A DNA stretch of 64,000 nt from Prochlorococcus sp. AG-402-B19 (GCA_003279615.1 QCHM01000001.1:1-64000); one strand, 5' to 3'; positions 9,418 to 18,900 are shown, counted from the first letter of the stretch. Program-made: numbers and translations. Notes: generated by a model not told the origin, from the sequence alone.

Positions 9418-12174
9418 TTATTTAGTTTCTTGATTTTTATTGCCGCTTTTTTCTTCAAGTCCATGTAGTATTTTTCTAGCTCTTTCAATAACTTCTTTTG
9501 GAACACCAGCAAGTCTAGCTGCTTCGATTCCATAACTTTTAAATGATCCTCCTTTAGCAACTTTATGAAGAAAATTAAGTGAATTATTCTCATGTTCAAC
9601 AAGGACTTGAAAATTTTCTACATTTTTGTTGGATTTAGAAATTTGATTTAACTCATGATAATGAGTAGCAAAAATTGACCGACTTTTTATATTTCGCGCA
9701 AGGAATTCGCTAACAGACCAAGCAATAGAGAGACCATCAAAAGTTGACGTTCCTCGACCAATTTCATCTAATAAAACCAAGGATTTTTCTGTTGCCTTAT
9801 TAAGAATAAAAGCTGTTTCAATCATTTCTACCATAAAAGTAGATTGACCTGCCGCTAAATCATCTACGGCACCAACACGAGTGAATAGTTGATCAGCAAT
9901 TCCTATAGTGCATGATTTTGCTGGGATCCAACTACCTATTTGTACCATAATTTGTAGTAGACCTACTTGTCTTAAGTAACAACTTTTACCGCTTGCATTT
10001 GGTCCAGATAGAATAATTAAATCAGTATTTGATCCAAGATTAATATCATTTGGTACAAAAACTTTATCAACAAGAATCTGTTCAACAACTGGATGACGAC
10101 CTTCTACAATTGATAGCTTTCTTGAATTTTTAGAATCTTTATTATCAATAATTGTAGGCTTTATATAATTATGTGTTGCTGCAAGTTCTGCTAAACCAGT
10201 TAATACATCTAAACAAGATATGGCTTTTGCAGTTTGTCTAATATTTTTTGCTTTGCTTCCAACGAGTATTCGAAGTTCGCAAAATATTTCATATTCTAAC
10301 TGACATATTCTAGCTTTTAACTGGAATATCTGCCCCTCTCTTTCTTTTAGTTCGGGAGTTACAAATCGCTCTTCATTGGTAAGAGTTTGTCTTCTGATCC
10401 AGTGATCAGGAACATTTGTAGACTTAGCTTTGCTAACTGCTAAAAAATATCCAAAAGACCGATGATATTGTAATTTTAAATTGTTGATCTTACTTAGTTC
10501 TCGTTCTTTAATTTCTTGTTTCTTTAGCCATGAATTTTGATCATCAAGTTTATTACGCAATCCATCAAGAATAGGATTTATACCATCATAAATTAGCCCA
10601 CCCTCTGTAAGACTTAGTGGTGGATTATCTATAATTGTATTATTGATATTTGATGCGATTTCTATTAATTTCTGATCTAAATTCGTAATAGATTGGAAGT
10701 ATTCAGATTTGTCAAATGCAGGGTGGTCAAGATTGTTTGCTAATAAGGGTAAACGGTTTATTCCTTCGGCTATTGCGACTAAATCTCTTGCACCAGCTTG
10801 TTGTGCTCCTGCTCGCCCTGAAAGGCGTTCAAGATCTCCCATAGACCTAAGTATTTTGCGAAGAGTTTTTCTTGAGGAAGATGATTTCACAAGTAAAGCA
10901 ATTATTTCTTGTCTGTTATTTATTTCATGAAAGTTTGTTAGAGGTTCTTCTAGCCACCTTCTTATACATCTACCTCCCATTGCAGTTAAAGTCTTGTCGA
11001 TTGCCCATAATAATGATCCTTGAAATTGCCCACCTCTTTGAGTCGCTACAATTTCTAAGTTTTTTCTTGTTTGATTATCTATAATTAATCCAGCATGATC
11101 ATATTTTATCTGAGGATAATCTAAGGCAATATGAGTTTTTATTGTATGTTTATCATGATTTTTAAGGTTCGGATGTGTTTTATTTAAATATGCAATTAAG
11201 CCTCCAATGGCTCTAATTGATAGAGAATGAGAATGTAAACCTAATCCATCAATATTGCTTAAGGAGTAATGATTTATTATAGATGTTTTTGATTCTAATT
11301 CAGTAAATGATGTTTGGTTGAATTCTGTTATCTTCATTGCCTTTGTTCGCCAATGTTGATGTTTTATTGTTTCTTTTTCTGAGATTATTTCAGCTGCTTC
11401 TAATTTGATTAACTCTTGTCTTAGATTATTGATTTCTTGCCCTTCTTGTACAATTAATTCACCCGTGCTGACATCTACTTTCGCTAAGGACCATGTGATA
11501 CCTTCTTTCTTTGAATAGGAGTTAATCAGAACAGAAGCAAGCCAATTATTTTGTTTGGCACTCAGCATTCCCTCTTCTAGAATCGTCCCAGGAGTGATTA
11601 ATCTTGTAATACCTCTTTTTATTAATTTATTTCCCTTTGAGGGAGCAGCTTCAAGTTGGTCACAAATGGCAATTGAGAAACCTTTCTTTATCAGTTGAGT
11701 GCAATATCTATCTGAAGCATGATGGGGAATGCCAGCCATTGGAATTCGGCCGATCTTTTTCCCTCCTTCTTTACTGGTAAGAGTTAGTTCTAGTATTTCA
11801 GAAAGTGTGATTGCATCTTCAAAAAAACATTCAAAAAAATCACCCAGCCTATAAAGTAAAACCCTGTCTGGATTTTCTATTTTTAGTTCGACATAGTGTC
11901 TTAGCGCAGGAGTGAGATCATCAATACTTGGCAAGCTATGGTGCGACCATTTTGGTTCTTCTATATCAGTTTTAGATAACCCATCAACATTATTGATTTG
12001 GTTTTTATCTCGTTTTTTGGAACGTGGTCGCAAGTGCGCGTCATCTTTTAGTTCTTGATTACCAACGCTTTCAATTGAGAGATTGGAAGATTTATTTTCG
12101 AGATTATCTATACCAGAAGATGCTTCTTCATTGTTAAAAAGACTGCCTTGCAATGAATTTGGGCTGGCAGCCAT
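9418..12174 (-). CDS. mutS: DNA mismatch repair protein MutS
   Basis: Recognises mismatches and small loops and starts mismatch repair. The mismatch-probing Phe-X-Glu is at F113-E115 in GDFFECF, Walker A GPNASGKS at 724-731, and LVLLDEIGRGTSTFDG with the following ATHYHEL motif are the Walker B and signature segments. The 918-aa length exceeds the E. coli protein by about 65 residues, mostly because of a polar N-terminal extension of ~80-90 residues before the mismatch-binding domain. Residues 9-13 of that extension read QGSLF, matching the QxxLF pattern of beta-clamp-binding peptides. It is a MutS1 type, with no Smr domain. Divergent from the psbZ-like gene. Confidence 0.96.
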   Translation of the reverse strand: MAASPNSLQGSLFNNEEASSGIDNLENKSSNLSIESVGNQELKDDAHLRPRSKKRDKNQINNVDGLSKTDIEEPKWSHHSLPSIDDLTPALRHYVELKIENPDRVLLYRLGDFFECFFEDAITLSEILELTLTSKEGGKKIGRIPMAGIPHHASDRYCTQLIKKGFSIAICDQLEAAPSKGNKLIKRGITRLITPGTILEEGMLSAKQNNWLASVLINSYSKKEGITWSLAKVDVSTGELIVQEGQEINNLRQELIKLEAAEIISEKETIKHQHWRTKAMKITEFNQTSFTELESKTSIINHYSLSNIDGLGLHSHSLSIRAIGGLIAYLNKTHPNLKNHDKHTIKTHIALDYPQIKYDHAGLIIDNQTRKNLEIVATQRGGQFQGSLLWAIDKTLTAMGGRCIRRWLEEPLTNFHEINNRQEIIALLVKSSSSRKTLRKILRSMGDLERLSGRAGAQQAGARDLVAIAEGINRLPLLANNLDHPAFDKSEYFQSITNLDQKLIEIASNINNTIIDNPPLSLTEGGLIYDGINPILDGLRNKLDDQNSWLKKQEIKERELSKINNLKLQYHRSFGYFLAVSKAKSTNVPDHWIRRQTLTNEERFVTPELKEREGQIFQLKARICQLEYEIFCELRILVGSKAKNIRQTAKAISCLDVLTGLAELAATHNYIKPTIIDNKDSKNSRKLSIVEGRHPVVEQILVDKVFVPNDINLGSNTDLIILSGPNASGKSCYLRQVGLLQIMVQIGSWIPAKSCTIGIADQLFTRVGAVDDLAAGQSTFMVEMIETAFILNKATEKSLVLLDEIGRGTSTFDGLSIAWSVSEFLARNIKSRSIFATHYHELNQISKSNKNVENFQVLVEHENNSLNFLHKVAKGGSFKSYGIEAARLAGVPKEVIERARKILHGLEEKSGNKNQETK

Positions 12175-12326
12175 TTAATTACTCAATCTTTAATCAACGC
12201 ATATTAGAAGAATTATTTTTTTTTGCATGTGAAGCCTCACTACAAATATTAAGACCTGGTTCATCAAATCACACTTACATGGGAGAATTATCAAATATTG
12301 AGCAATTCTTCTTCAGCTTTTCCCTC

Positions 12327-12542
12327 ATGCTGGCTATTAATTCCATCGTCGCGAACGCACTTTTATTCTCTTCATTGCTTTTGGTAATTGGAGTTCCTGT
12401 TTTCTATATGACTCAAACGAATCCAGAGGATAATCGGAATCCAAATATTAAAAAGATTGAAATACTTGCAGGAGTATGGTTCCATTTGGTTCTTCTTCAA
12501 GCATTGGTCGGTGAATACATCACTCATCAGATGAATGTTTAA
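12327..12542 (+). CDS. psbZ: Photosystem II protein PsbZ (probable)
   Basis: Small two-helix thylakoid protein of the PSII core (Ycf9). The pattern LLFSSLLLVIGVPVFYMT, a short polar loop, then KIEILAGVWFHLVLLQALVGEY reproduces the PsbZ layout, with the GVPV motif at the end of helix 1 and the W in helix 2. The frame stays open back to 12153, into the antisense of mutS. I start at the ATG at 12327 (71 aa) because PsbZ is normally ~62 aa; an ATG at 12279 (87 aa) is the alternative. Neither has a clear Shine-Dalgarno sequence. The loop is longer than usual, so the symbol is probable rather than certain. Confidence 0.7.
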   Translation: MLAINSIVANALLFSSLLLVIGVPVFYMTQTNPEDNRNPNIKKIEILAGVWFHLVLLQALVGEYITHQMNV

Positions 12543-12545
12543 TTA

Positions 12546-12572
12546 TTTTATGCAATTGAAAATTGCATAAAA
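12546..12572 (+). terminator. Hairpin downstream of psbZ
   Basis: A 12-bp perfect stem starting TTTTATGCAATT (12546-12557), with loop GAA (12558-12560) and complementary arm 12561-12572, lies just after the psbZ stop. A short T-rich stretch (CTTGTTTTT) follows about 5 bases later. It probably ends or stabilises the short psbZ transcript. Confidence 0.6.
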
Positions 12573-12648
12573 CAGACTTGTTTTTATAGAAATGTTTTAA
12601 ATTTACTCTTAAGAGGTTACTGTTAATAGGTATATAAGGCCTTATAAG

Positions 12649-13125
12649 ATGGCAACAATTGAGGGTACCTTTCAGAATTCATCATCATTACGTGTGGCTA
12701 TAGTTATCGCACGTTTTAATGATCTAATTACCAATAAACTATTAAGCGGTTGTCTAGATTGCTTGACCAGGCACGGTATTGATGTATCAGAGTCAAGTAA
12801 GCAATTGGATATTGCTTGGGTTCCAGGTTCTTTTGAATTGCCAATTATTTCACAACAACTGGCTCGAACTGGTAAGTATGAGGTGATTATCACCTTGGGA
12901 GCAGTTATTCGTGGGGACACTCCACACTTTGATGTTGTTGTTTCTGAGGCTAGTAAAGGTATTGCAACTGTTTCCAGGGACACTGGAGTTCCAATTATAT
13001 TTGGTGTTTTGACAACAGATACAATGCAGCAGGCTTTAGAAAGAGCAGGAATTAAGAATAATTTAGGATGGAGTTATGCTTTACAGGCTCTTGAAATGGG
13101 TTCTTTGATGAAAGCGGTTAGTTGA
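12649..13125 (+). CDS. ribH: 6,7-dimethyl-8-ribityllumazine synthase
   Basis: Penultimate step of riboflavin synthesis: condenses 5-amino-6-ribitylamino-uracil with 3,4-dihydroxy-2-butanone 4-phosphate. Family motifs are in order: IVIARFND near the N-terminus, WVPGSFELP around residues 62-70, [16 protein letters not shown] with the conserved histidine at about 100, and [20 protein letters not shown]. The 158-aa length is standard for the capsid-forming or pentameric enzyme. It stands alone on the plus strand; no FMN riboswitch is evident in the ~75 bp upstream. A weak 8-bp hairpin (13131-13151) follows the stop. Confidence 0.96.
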   Translation: MATIEGTFQNSSSLRVAIVIARFNDLITNKLLSGCLDCLTRHGIDVSESSKQLDIAWVPGSFELPIISQQLARTGKYEVIITLGAVIRGDTPHFDVVVSEASKGIATVSRDTGVPIIFGVLTTDTMQQALERAGIKNNLGWSYALQALEMGSLMKAVS

Positions 13126-13203
13126 TTTTGTAAATTGAAAAGCTCAATTTATTATCATCCTTCAACTACGGCATTTTAATTGGTACGATATAAATATAGC
13201 TAT

Positions 13204-13275
13204 GCGGATGTAGCTCAGTGGTAGAGCATCTCCTTGCCAAGGAGAATGTCGAGAGTTCGAATCTCTTCATCCGCT
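13204..13275 (+). tRNA. tRNA-Gly (GCC)
   Basis: A 72-nt cloverleaf. The acceptor arms GCGGATG (13204-13210) and CATCCGC (13268-13274) pair perfectly; the D arm is GCTCAGTGGTAGAGC; the anticodon stem is TCTCC/GGAGA with loop TTGCCAA; and the T arm is GAGAGTTCGAATCTCTT. Anticodon GCC reads GGC and GGU. CCA is not encoded. Confidence 0.97.
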
Positions 13276-13304
13276 TTATATTTTAAGTAATGATTAATCT
13301 ATAT

Positions 13305-13757
13305 CTAGCTTAACATCATTAGACTTTGATTAATATTAACTTTAAATCCTAATTGCTTATAAAAATCTTGGCTATCAGTAGTCATTAAATAAACTTTTTC
13401 TACTGAATTTATTTTTTTATCTTTTAATAATTCCTCTACGATAACTTTTCCTAGACCAACACGTTGTACCTCTTTGGAAACAACGATATCCCATAAAACT
13501 GCTCGATAAACTTCATCTGTTGTTGCTCTACCAAAACCAACTAAATTATGCTTACTCCATAGTGTAATGATTACATTGCTATTGGATAGCATTTTTTGAA
13601 TTTGGCTGATAGTTCTATCTTTTGCCCATAATGTATTCTGATTGAATAAAACTTGTAGTTTTTCTAAGCCTTTGATTGGCTTAAAAGCTGGACCAATTCC
13701 AAAGAGTCTTAGGCCTGGGGCACCCGAAGCATGTTTAATTAAAGATATGTCTTTCAT
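13305..13757 (-). CDS. GNAT-family N-acetyltransferase
   Basis: A 150-aa protein with the GNAT acetyl-CoA fold: the central strand VGFGRATTDEVYRAVLWDIVVS leads to the acetyl-CoA loop QRVGLGKVIVEELL (Q/RxxGxG/A motif), and the C-terminal YLMTTDSQDFYKQLGFKVN is the usual last part of the domain. The family acetylates amines of small molecules or proteins; the substrate here cannot be told. The opening segment SGAPGLRLFGIGPAFKPIKGLEKLQ resembles an N-terminal extension seen in plastid/cyanobacterial GNATs. The gene is convergent with tRNA-Gly and divergent from secA across a long spacer. Confidence 0.8.
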   Translation of the reverse strand: MKDISLIKHASGAPGLRLFGIGPAFKPIKGLEKLQVLFNQNTLWAKDRTISQIQKMLSNSNVIITLWSKHNLVGFGRATTDEVYRAVLWDIVVSKEVQRVGLGKVIVEELLKDKKINSVEKVYLMTTDSQDFYKQLGFKVNINQSLMMLS

Positions 13758-14082
13758 TAAATAATTTGATTTCAGTATTAATAATTATTTTCTAACATAT
13801 TAGTAAATAATTATTCATTGATCTACTTTTTAATTGGTTTTTTATTCATTTCTATCTCATTAGAACTTAAATGGCTTTATCTTTAAATGTTACTACATGC
13901 TTATTAGACTGAAAAACCTTTTTTACTTTTAGGATCTTAATCATTAAGCATTTTTAACTAATTCTAATCATCTATTAATTCTTAGACTTTTAATTTTTTA
14001 AATGCTCTAATCTGTCAAAGCCTTTAAAATCTATTTTCAATAGCGTAAAATAAAATACATAATATCTCGAACAAAATAGTTA
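13758..14082. other. Gene-free A+T-rich spacer before secA
   Basis: A 325-bp stretch with no convincing gene. It contains two copies of the palindrome AATAATTATT (13780-13789 and 13806-13815), 26 bp apart start to start, near the start of the acetyltransferase gene. The rest is T-rich sequence that should include the secA promoter and leader. I could not single out a confident -35/-10 pair. Confidence 0.5.
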
Positions 14083-16908
14083 ATGCTTAAGCGACTTCTT
14101 GGTGACCCTAACGCGCGCAAATTAAGGAGATATTCTCCAATAGTTTCAGATATTAATATTCTTGAGGAAGATTTCGTGTCTTTGTCTGATGATGAACTCA
14201 GGAGTCGTGTAATAGATTTTCGCTTGCAGTTGGAAAAACCTGATAAACCATCGGTTTGTTTGGATTTGATGGATGAACTTCTACCAGAGGCTTTTGCTTT
14301 AGTTAGAGAAGCTTCAAAAAGAGTTTTGGGAATGAGACATTTTGATGTGCAGTTAATGGGTGGAATGGTTTTACATGAAGGACAAATCGCAGAAATGAAG
14401 ACTGGTGAAGGGAAAACATTAGTTTCTACTTTGCCTACGTTTTTAAATGCTTTAACTGGAAAGGGAGTACATGTTGTCACTGTTAATGACTATTTGGCCA
14501 GAAGAGATGCGGAATGGATGGGCCAAATTCATCGCTTTTTAGGACTTTCAGTAGGACTTATTCAGCAAGATATGCTTCCTCCTGAGCGCCGAAAAAATTA
14601 TTTATGCGATATAACCTACGCTACTAATTCAGAACTTGGTTTTGATTATCTTCGAGATAATATGGCCGCAAGCGTTGAGGAGGTGGTACAAAGATCTTTT
14701 CAGTTTTGTGTCATTGACGAAGTTGATTCAATTCTGATAGATGAAGCTCGCACCCCATTAATTATTTCAGGGCAGGTTGAAAGACCCCAAGACAAATATA
14801 AAAAGGCTGCAGCTGTAGTGGAAAAATTATCAAGATCACAAGAGATGTCAAAAGATGGAATAGATCCAGAGGGCGATTATGAAGTCGATGAAAAACAGAG
14901 AAGTTGTATTCTCACTGATGAAGGGTTTTCTAAAACAGAGAAATTTTTAAACGTGACTGATCTCTTTGATCCCAAAGATCCTTGGGCTCATTATGTAACT
15001 AATGCTTTAAAAGCGAAGGAACTTTTTATTCGAGATATTAACTATATAGTTCGCAATAATGAAGCTGTAATTGTTGATGAATTCACTGGAAGAGTTATGC
15101 CAGGTAGACGATGGAGCGACGGACAACATCAAGCAATTGAAGCGAAAGAAAACCTTGCCATTCAACCTGAGACACAAACGCTTGCTTCAATTACTTATCA
15201 AAACTTTTTTCTTTTGTACCCTCGCTTATCAGGGATGACAGGTACCGCTAAAACTGAGGAAGTAGAATTTGAGAAAACTTATAAATTACAAACAACTGTC
15301 ATACCAACGAATCGAAAAATCTCAAGAGAGGATTGGACTGATCAGGTTTTTAAAACAGAAACAGCAAAATGGAGAGCAGTAGCAAAAGAAATTTCTGTTA
15401 TTCATAAAAAAGGACGACCAGTGCTTGTTGGAACAACTAGTGTTGAAAAAAGTGAATTAATTAGTTCTCTTTTACAGGAGGAAGAAATCCCACATAATTT
15501 GTTAAACGCAAAACCAGAAAATGTTGAGCGAGAGGCAGAAATAGTAGCTCAAGCGGGAAGACCAGGCTCAGTTACCATTGCGACAAATATGGCTGGTAGA
15601 GGCACTGACATAATTCTTGGAGGAAATAGCGATTATATGGCTAGATTAAAAATCAAGGAACTTCTTAGCCCTCGTTTGATTAAGCCTGAAGAGGGACATA
15701 AACCACCTATACCTTTACAAAGGAGTAGCAAATCAGAGGGATTTAAACTATCTGAAATCAATCAAAAAATTAATACTAATCAAACTTATTTGAATCAATT
15801 ATTTCCAGTAAAATTATCAGATGATACAGATAAAGAGCTTGGTAAAATAATCTCAAATTTAGTAAAGGCATGGGGAGATAGAACACTCACTACTATTCAA
15901 TTAGAGGATCGAATAGCAACTGCTGCTGAGAAAAGTCCACTAGAAGATGAAAATATTTCTTCTTTACGACAAGCTATTAATTTAATTAAAGCAGAATATC
16001 AAGAAGTTATTAAAAACGAAGAGAAAAGTGTTAGAGATGCAGGGGGATTACATGTTATTGGAACTGAAAGACATGAATCAAGAAGGGTTGATAATCAATT
16101 AAGAGGCAGATCTGGTCGACAAGGTGACTTAGGAAGTACAAGATTTTTCTTATCACTTGAAGATAATCTTTTAAGGATATTTGGAGGAGATAGAGTTGCA
16201 GGCCTTATGAATGCATTTCGAGTAGAGGAAGATATGCCAATTGAATCAGGAATGCTTACTCGTTCTTTGGAAGGAGCACAAAAAAAAGTTGAAACTTACT
16301 ATTACGATATTAGAAAACAAGTTTTTGAATATGATGAGGTCATGAATAATCAGAGGAAAGCTGTTTATACCGAGAGAAGAAGAGTTTTAGATGGAAAAGA
16401 ATTAAAGTTACAAGTTCTTGGTTATGGTGAACGTACTATGGAAGAAATAGTTGAGGCATATGTTAATCAAGAGCTTCCTCCTGAAGAGTGGGATTTAGAT
16501 AAGTTGGTTTCAAAAGTTAAAGAGTTTATATACCTTTTAGAAGACTTAAAACCAAATAATTTATCTATGTTAAATGTAGAAGAATTAAAAAATTATTTAA
16601 AAGAAGAGTTGCGTAATGCATATGATTTGAAGGAAGCTCAAATTGAACAATCGCATCCTGGCATGATGCGAGAAGCAGAAAGATTTTTTATACTTCAACA
16701 ACTCGATAGCTTATGGAGAGAGCACTTGCAATCAATGGATTCTTTGCGTGAATCTGTTGGACTAAGAGGATATGGGCAAAAGGATCCTTTGATTGAATAT
16801 AAAAACGAGGGTTATGATATGTTTTTGGAAATGATGATTAATATGAGGAGAAATGTTATTTATTCTATGTTTATGTTTCAGCCGGCTAAAAAAGTAGTTG
16901 ATAATTAA
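14083..16908 (+). CDS. secA: Preprotein translocase ATPase SecA
   Basis: ATPase motor that drives preproteins through SecYEG in the plasma and thylakoid membranes. Walker A GEGKT is at 108-112, [19 protein letters not shown] marks motif II and its surroundings, and [14 protein letters not shown] and GRSGRQGD are the second nucleotide-binding domain. Between the latter two motifs lies a long insertion of roughly 100 residues beyond the E. coli sequence (about 515-650), lysine- and serine-rich and apparently helical, of the kind found in cyanobacterial and plastid SecA. The 941-aa protein ends at [15 protein letters not shown], without the C-terminal zinc-binding Cys motif. It is monocistronic. 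Confidence 0.97.
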   Translation: MLKRLLGDPNARKLRRYSPIVSDINILEEDFVSLSDDELRSRVIDFRLQLEKPDKPSVCLDLMDELLPEAFALVREASKRVLGMRHFDVQLMGGMVLHEGQIAEMKTGEGKTLVSTLPTFLNALTGKGVHVVTVNDYLARRDAEWMGQIHRFLGLSVGLIQQDMLPPERRKNYLCDITYATNSELGFDYLRDNMAASVEEVVQRSFQFCVIDEVDSILIDEARTPLIISGQVERPQDKYKKAAAVVEKLSRSQEMSKDGIDPEGDYEVDEKQRSCILTDEGFSKTEKFLNVTDLFDPKDPWAHYVTNALKAKELFIRDINYIVRNNEAVIVDEFTGRVMPGRRWSDGQHQAIEAKENLAIQPETQTLASITYQNFFLLYPRLSGMTGTAKTEEVEFEKTYKLQTTVIPTNRKISREDWTDQVFKTETAKWRAVAKEISVIHKKGRPVLVGTTSVEKSELISSLLQEEEIPHNLLNAKPENVEREAEIVAQAGRPGSVTIATNMAGRGTDIILGGNSDYMARLKIKELLSPRLIKPEEGHKPPIPLQRSSKSEGFKLSEINQKINTNQTYLNQLFPVKLSDDTDKELGKIISNLVKAWGDRTLTTIQLEDRIATAAEKSPLEDENISSLRQAINLIKAEYQEVIKNEEKSVRDAGGLHVIGTERHESRRVDNQLRGRSGRQGDLGSTRFFLSLEDNLLRIFGGDRVAGLMNAFRVEEDMPIESGMLTRSLEGAQKKVETYYYDIRKQVFEYDEVMNNQRKAVYTERRRVLDGKELKLQVLGYGERTMEEIVEAYVNQELPPEEWDLDKLVSKVKEFIYLLEDLKPNNLSMLNVEELKNYLKEELRNAYDLKEAQIEQSHPGMMREAERFFILQQLDSLWREHLQSMDSLRESVGLRGYGQKDPLIEYKNEGYDMFLEMMINMRRNVIYSMFMFQPAKKVVDN

Positions 16909-17056
16909 AGCAGTTTTTAGTCTCTCAGGCCCCTAATTAATTATGAATATTAAAGAAATTGATTATTAATTTATTGATTTTTGTATTTTCTTATATGATT
17001 TTAAATTAAATATATATTACTTAGAAACAGACTGTCTTTAATACGTCTCTTAAAAA

Positions 17057-17803
17057 TTAAATTTCTTCTTCATTAGTTCCTAAAAAGTCAATAATTTCTT
17101 TATCTCTTAGACTTTGAGATTCACTAATAAAAATTTGTTTTTTCTTCTTACTAATATTACCTTTTTCTATTAAATCTTGTAATCCAATTATATGATTTTC
17201 CAAATGATCAATTCTGTCCATTAGATTTTTAATAACACTACCCTCAGCGTCTGGTAATGCTGAATGTGCAAGAGGATTGATTTTGACACCACTTTGATGA
17301 ACAACCCTTCCCGGAATACCAACTACAGTGCTATTTTTTTCAACATTTTTTACTACAACAGAACCAGCTCCAATTCTTGTATTCGATCCTATTTGAATAG
17401 CACCTAGAACTTTTGCTCCTGCTCCTACAACAACATTTTCTTCAAGAGTAGGATGACGCTTCCCGCGGTCTTTACCTGTTCCACCAAGTGTCACTCCTTG
17501 ATAAAGAAGGCATCTATCTCCTATTTCACTTGTTTCTCCTATAACGACTCCCATTCCATGATCAATGAAAACCCCTTTACCTATTTTTGCTCCTGGATGT
17601 ATTTCAATGCCAGTTATATTTCTTGTTAGTTGACTAAGCACCCTTGGTAAAAGAGGAAGCTTATACTTCCATAATTTATGACTAATTCGATGTAAAACTA
17701 ATGCCTGAAAACCTGGGTAGCAAAGGATAATTTCAAGAAATCCTTTGGCAGCAGGGTCTCTTTCTTTGATGATTTTGAAATCTGATTTAATAAATTTAAT
17801 CAT
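17057..17803 (-). CDS. cysE: Serine O-acetyltransferase
   Basis: Makes O-acetylserine from serine and acetyl-CoA, the carbon skeleton for cysteine synthesis. A short helical N-terminal domain (residues ~1-55) is followed by a left-handed beta-helix of hexapeptide repeats (IEIHPGAKIGKGVFIDHG, GVVIGETSEIGD, VVVGAGAKVLGAIQIGSN). The active-site histidines are in IDHG and KRHPTL. The enzyme is the short form lacking the long E. coli N-terminal helices, and a basic ~60-residue tail with KKKKQ follows the catalytic domain. It lies 17 bp downstream of the GntR-type regulator on the same strand. Confidence 0.95.
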   Translation of the reverse strand: MIKFIKSDFKIIKERDPAAKGFLEIILCYPGFQALVLHRISHKLWKYKLPLLPRVLSQLTRNITGIEIHPGAKIGKGVFIDHGMGVVIGETSEIGDRCLLYQGVTLGGTGKDRGKRHPTLEENVVVGAGAKVLGAIQIGSNTRIGAGSVVVKNVEKNSTVVGIPGRVVHQSGVKINPLAHSALPDAEGSVIKNLMDRIDHLENHIIGLQDLIEKGNISKKKKQIFISESQSLRDKEIIDFLGTNEEEI

Positions 17804-17820
17804 TTATTAAGTAAAGAGTT

Positions 17821-18810
17821 TTATTCTTGGAGACCTATTTCTTTACGGAGTTCTTCAATTGTGGAATCACTAAGGTACTTATGTGCACAGTGTACTTGGG
17901 GAAGACGCATTAGTTGAGCTCGGTTTTGTCTAAGAGTATGTTCAACCAAAGGAAGACTAGGGCTGTCGCAAATGATATGACTGGAAGCTCTTAAAAGAGC
18001 AATGAGTCTGCTTCCTACATCTGGGTTGGCAGTCATTAAAAGAATTTCATTACCCCTCATGCTGTGAACAATAACCTCAGCTGCTCTTAAAATTCCTGGG
18101 CTAATGCTTACTATTCCTACACAGCTGCCTGATCGAAGTTTTTTTAAAATATTTAACTCTTTTTGAAAATCGCTTAAATCCACAGCCACTGCTCTTATTT
18201 GATGACGTTTAGCTATTTCTTCTAAAGGTTGTAAAAAATATCTACTTGTGACCACTGTTCCTTTGCTTGAAGTTTCCAAGACACTTTCAAGCTCTTCCAT
18301 AGGCACTACCTCAACGGGAACATCTAGGTGAGGAGATAACTCTTCAGCAATTAATAATGATGCGCCTATATCTTCTCTAGGAGTACTCACTAGTAATCGA
18401 GCGCCGCATCTTAGTCTCCAATCAATTTCACGGGTAAAGAAATCTCTAGTTTGCTGTAATGTACAACCTGAATTTAAAAGCTCATCAACACTTTTACGTA
18501 CTTCAAGTTCGACATCTGTAATGACTTTTTTTCTAACAGAAGTTGAGCTAGTTTTTAAATCTTTTTGTTTCTGTTGATCCCGAACATAAATCCCCGATCC
18601 TGCAATAGCTTCTACGACTCCATCATTTTCAAGTTGTCTGTAAACTTTGCTTATGGTGTTGCGATGCAAACCTGTTTGCATCGCAAGCTGTCTTGTACTT
18701 GGTAATCGATGACCAGGCGGGTAATGCCTAGCTGCAATGGCAAAACAAACTTGATTATATAGCTGACTTGATGCAGGTATTTCACTTTCCTGTTGTATGT
18801 GGAATCTCAC
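17821..18810 (-). CDS. GntR-family transcriptional regulator, atypical C-domain
   Basis: The N-terminal ~75 residues form a GntR winged helix: SQLYNQVCFAIAARHYPPG, RLPSTRQLAMQTGLHRNT, then SKVYRQLENDGVVEAIAGSG. The remaining ~250 residues are not a clear FadR, HutC or MocR effector domain. They alternate strands and helices (GTVVTSRYFLQPLEEIA, GSCVGIVSISPGILRAAEVI, NEILLMTANPDVGSRLIAL), suggesting a Rossmann-like ligand domain. Position between infC and cysE makes control of cysteine or sulphur metabolism conceivable, but that is only context. A 28-bp near-perfect palindrome lies inside the helix-turn-helix codons (18659-18686). Confidence 0.8.
   Translation of the reverse strand: MRFHIQQESEIPASSQLYNQVCFAIAARHYPPGHRLPSTRQLAMQTGLHRNTISKVYRQLENDGVVEAIAGSGIYVRDQQKQKDLKTSSTSVRKKVITDVELEVRKSVDELLNSGCTLQQTRDFFTREIDWRLRCGARLLVSTPREDIGASLLIAEELSPHLDVPVEVVPMEELESVLETSSKGTVVTSRYFLQPLEEIAKRHQIRAVAVDLSDFQKELNILKKLRSGSCVGIVSISPGILRAAEVIVHSMRGNEILLMTANPDVGSRLIALLRASSHIICDSPSLPLVEHTLRQNRAQLMRLPQVHCAHKYLSDSTIEELRKEIGLQE
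18659..18686. repeat. 28-bp near-perfect palindrome inside GntR gene
   Basis: Arms TTGCGATGCAAAC (18659-18671) and GTTTGCATCGCAA (18674-18686) are perfectly complementary, separated by CT. It is G+C-richer than its surroundings and falls on codons 42-51 (LAMQTGLHRN) of the regulator. It may be an operator for self-regulation, or a coincidence of codon choice. Confidence 0.6.
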
Positions 18811-18900
18811 GCGCTATATGACAGGTTTGAATGTGGCTACATTAATGAATAGATTAGCAAGTGACAATTAATTCTTTGTCCAATGAAAATATTAATTAAT

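Noticed and set aside
12153-12326. N-terminal extension of the psbZ-like frame into the mutS start
   Set aside because: The added residues do not resemble PsbZ and overlap mutS coding on the other strand; the shorter start fits family size.
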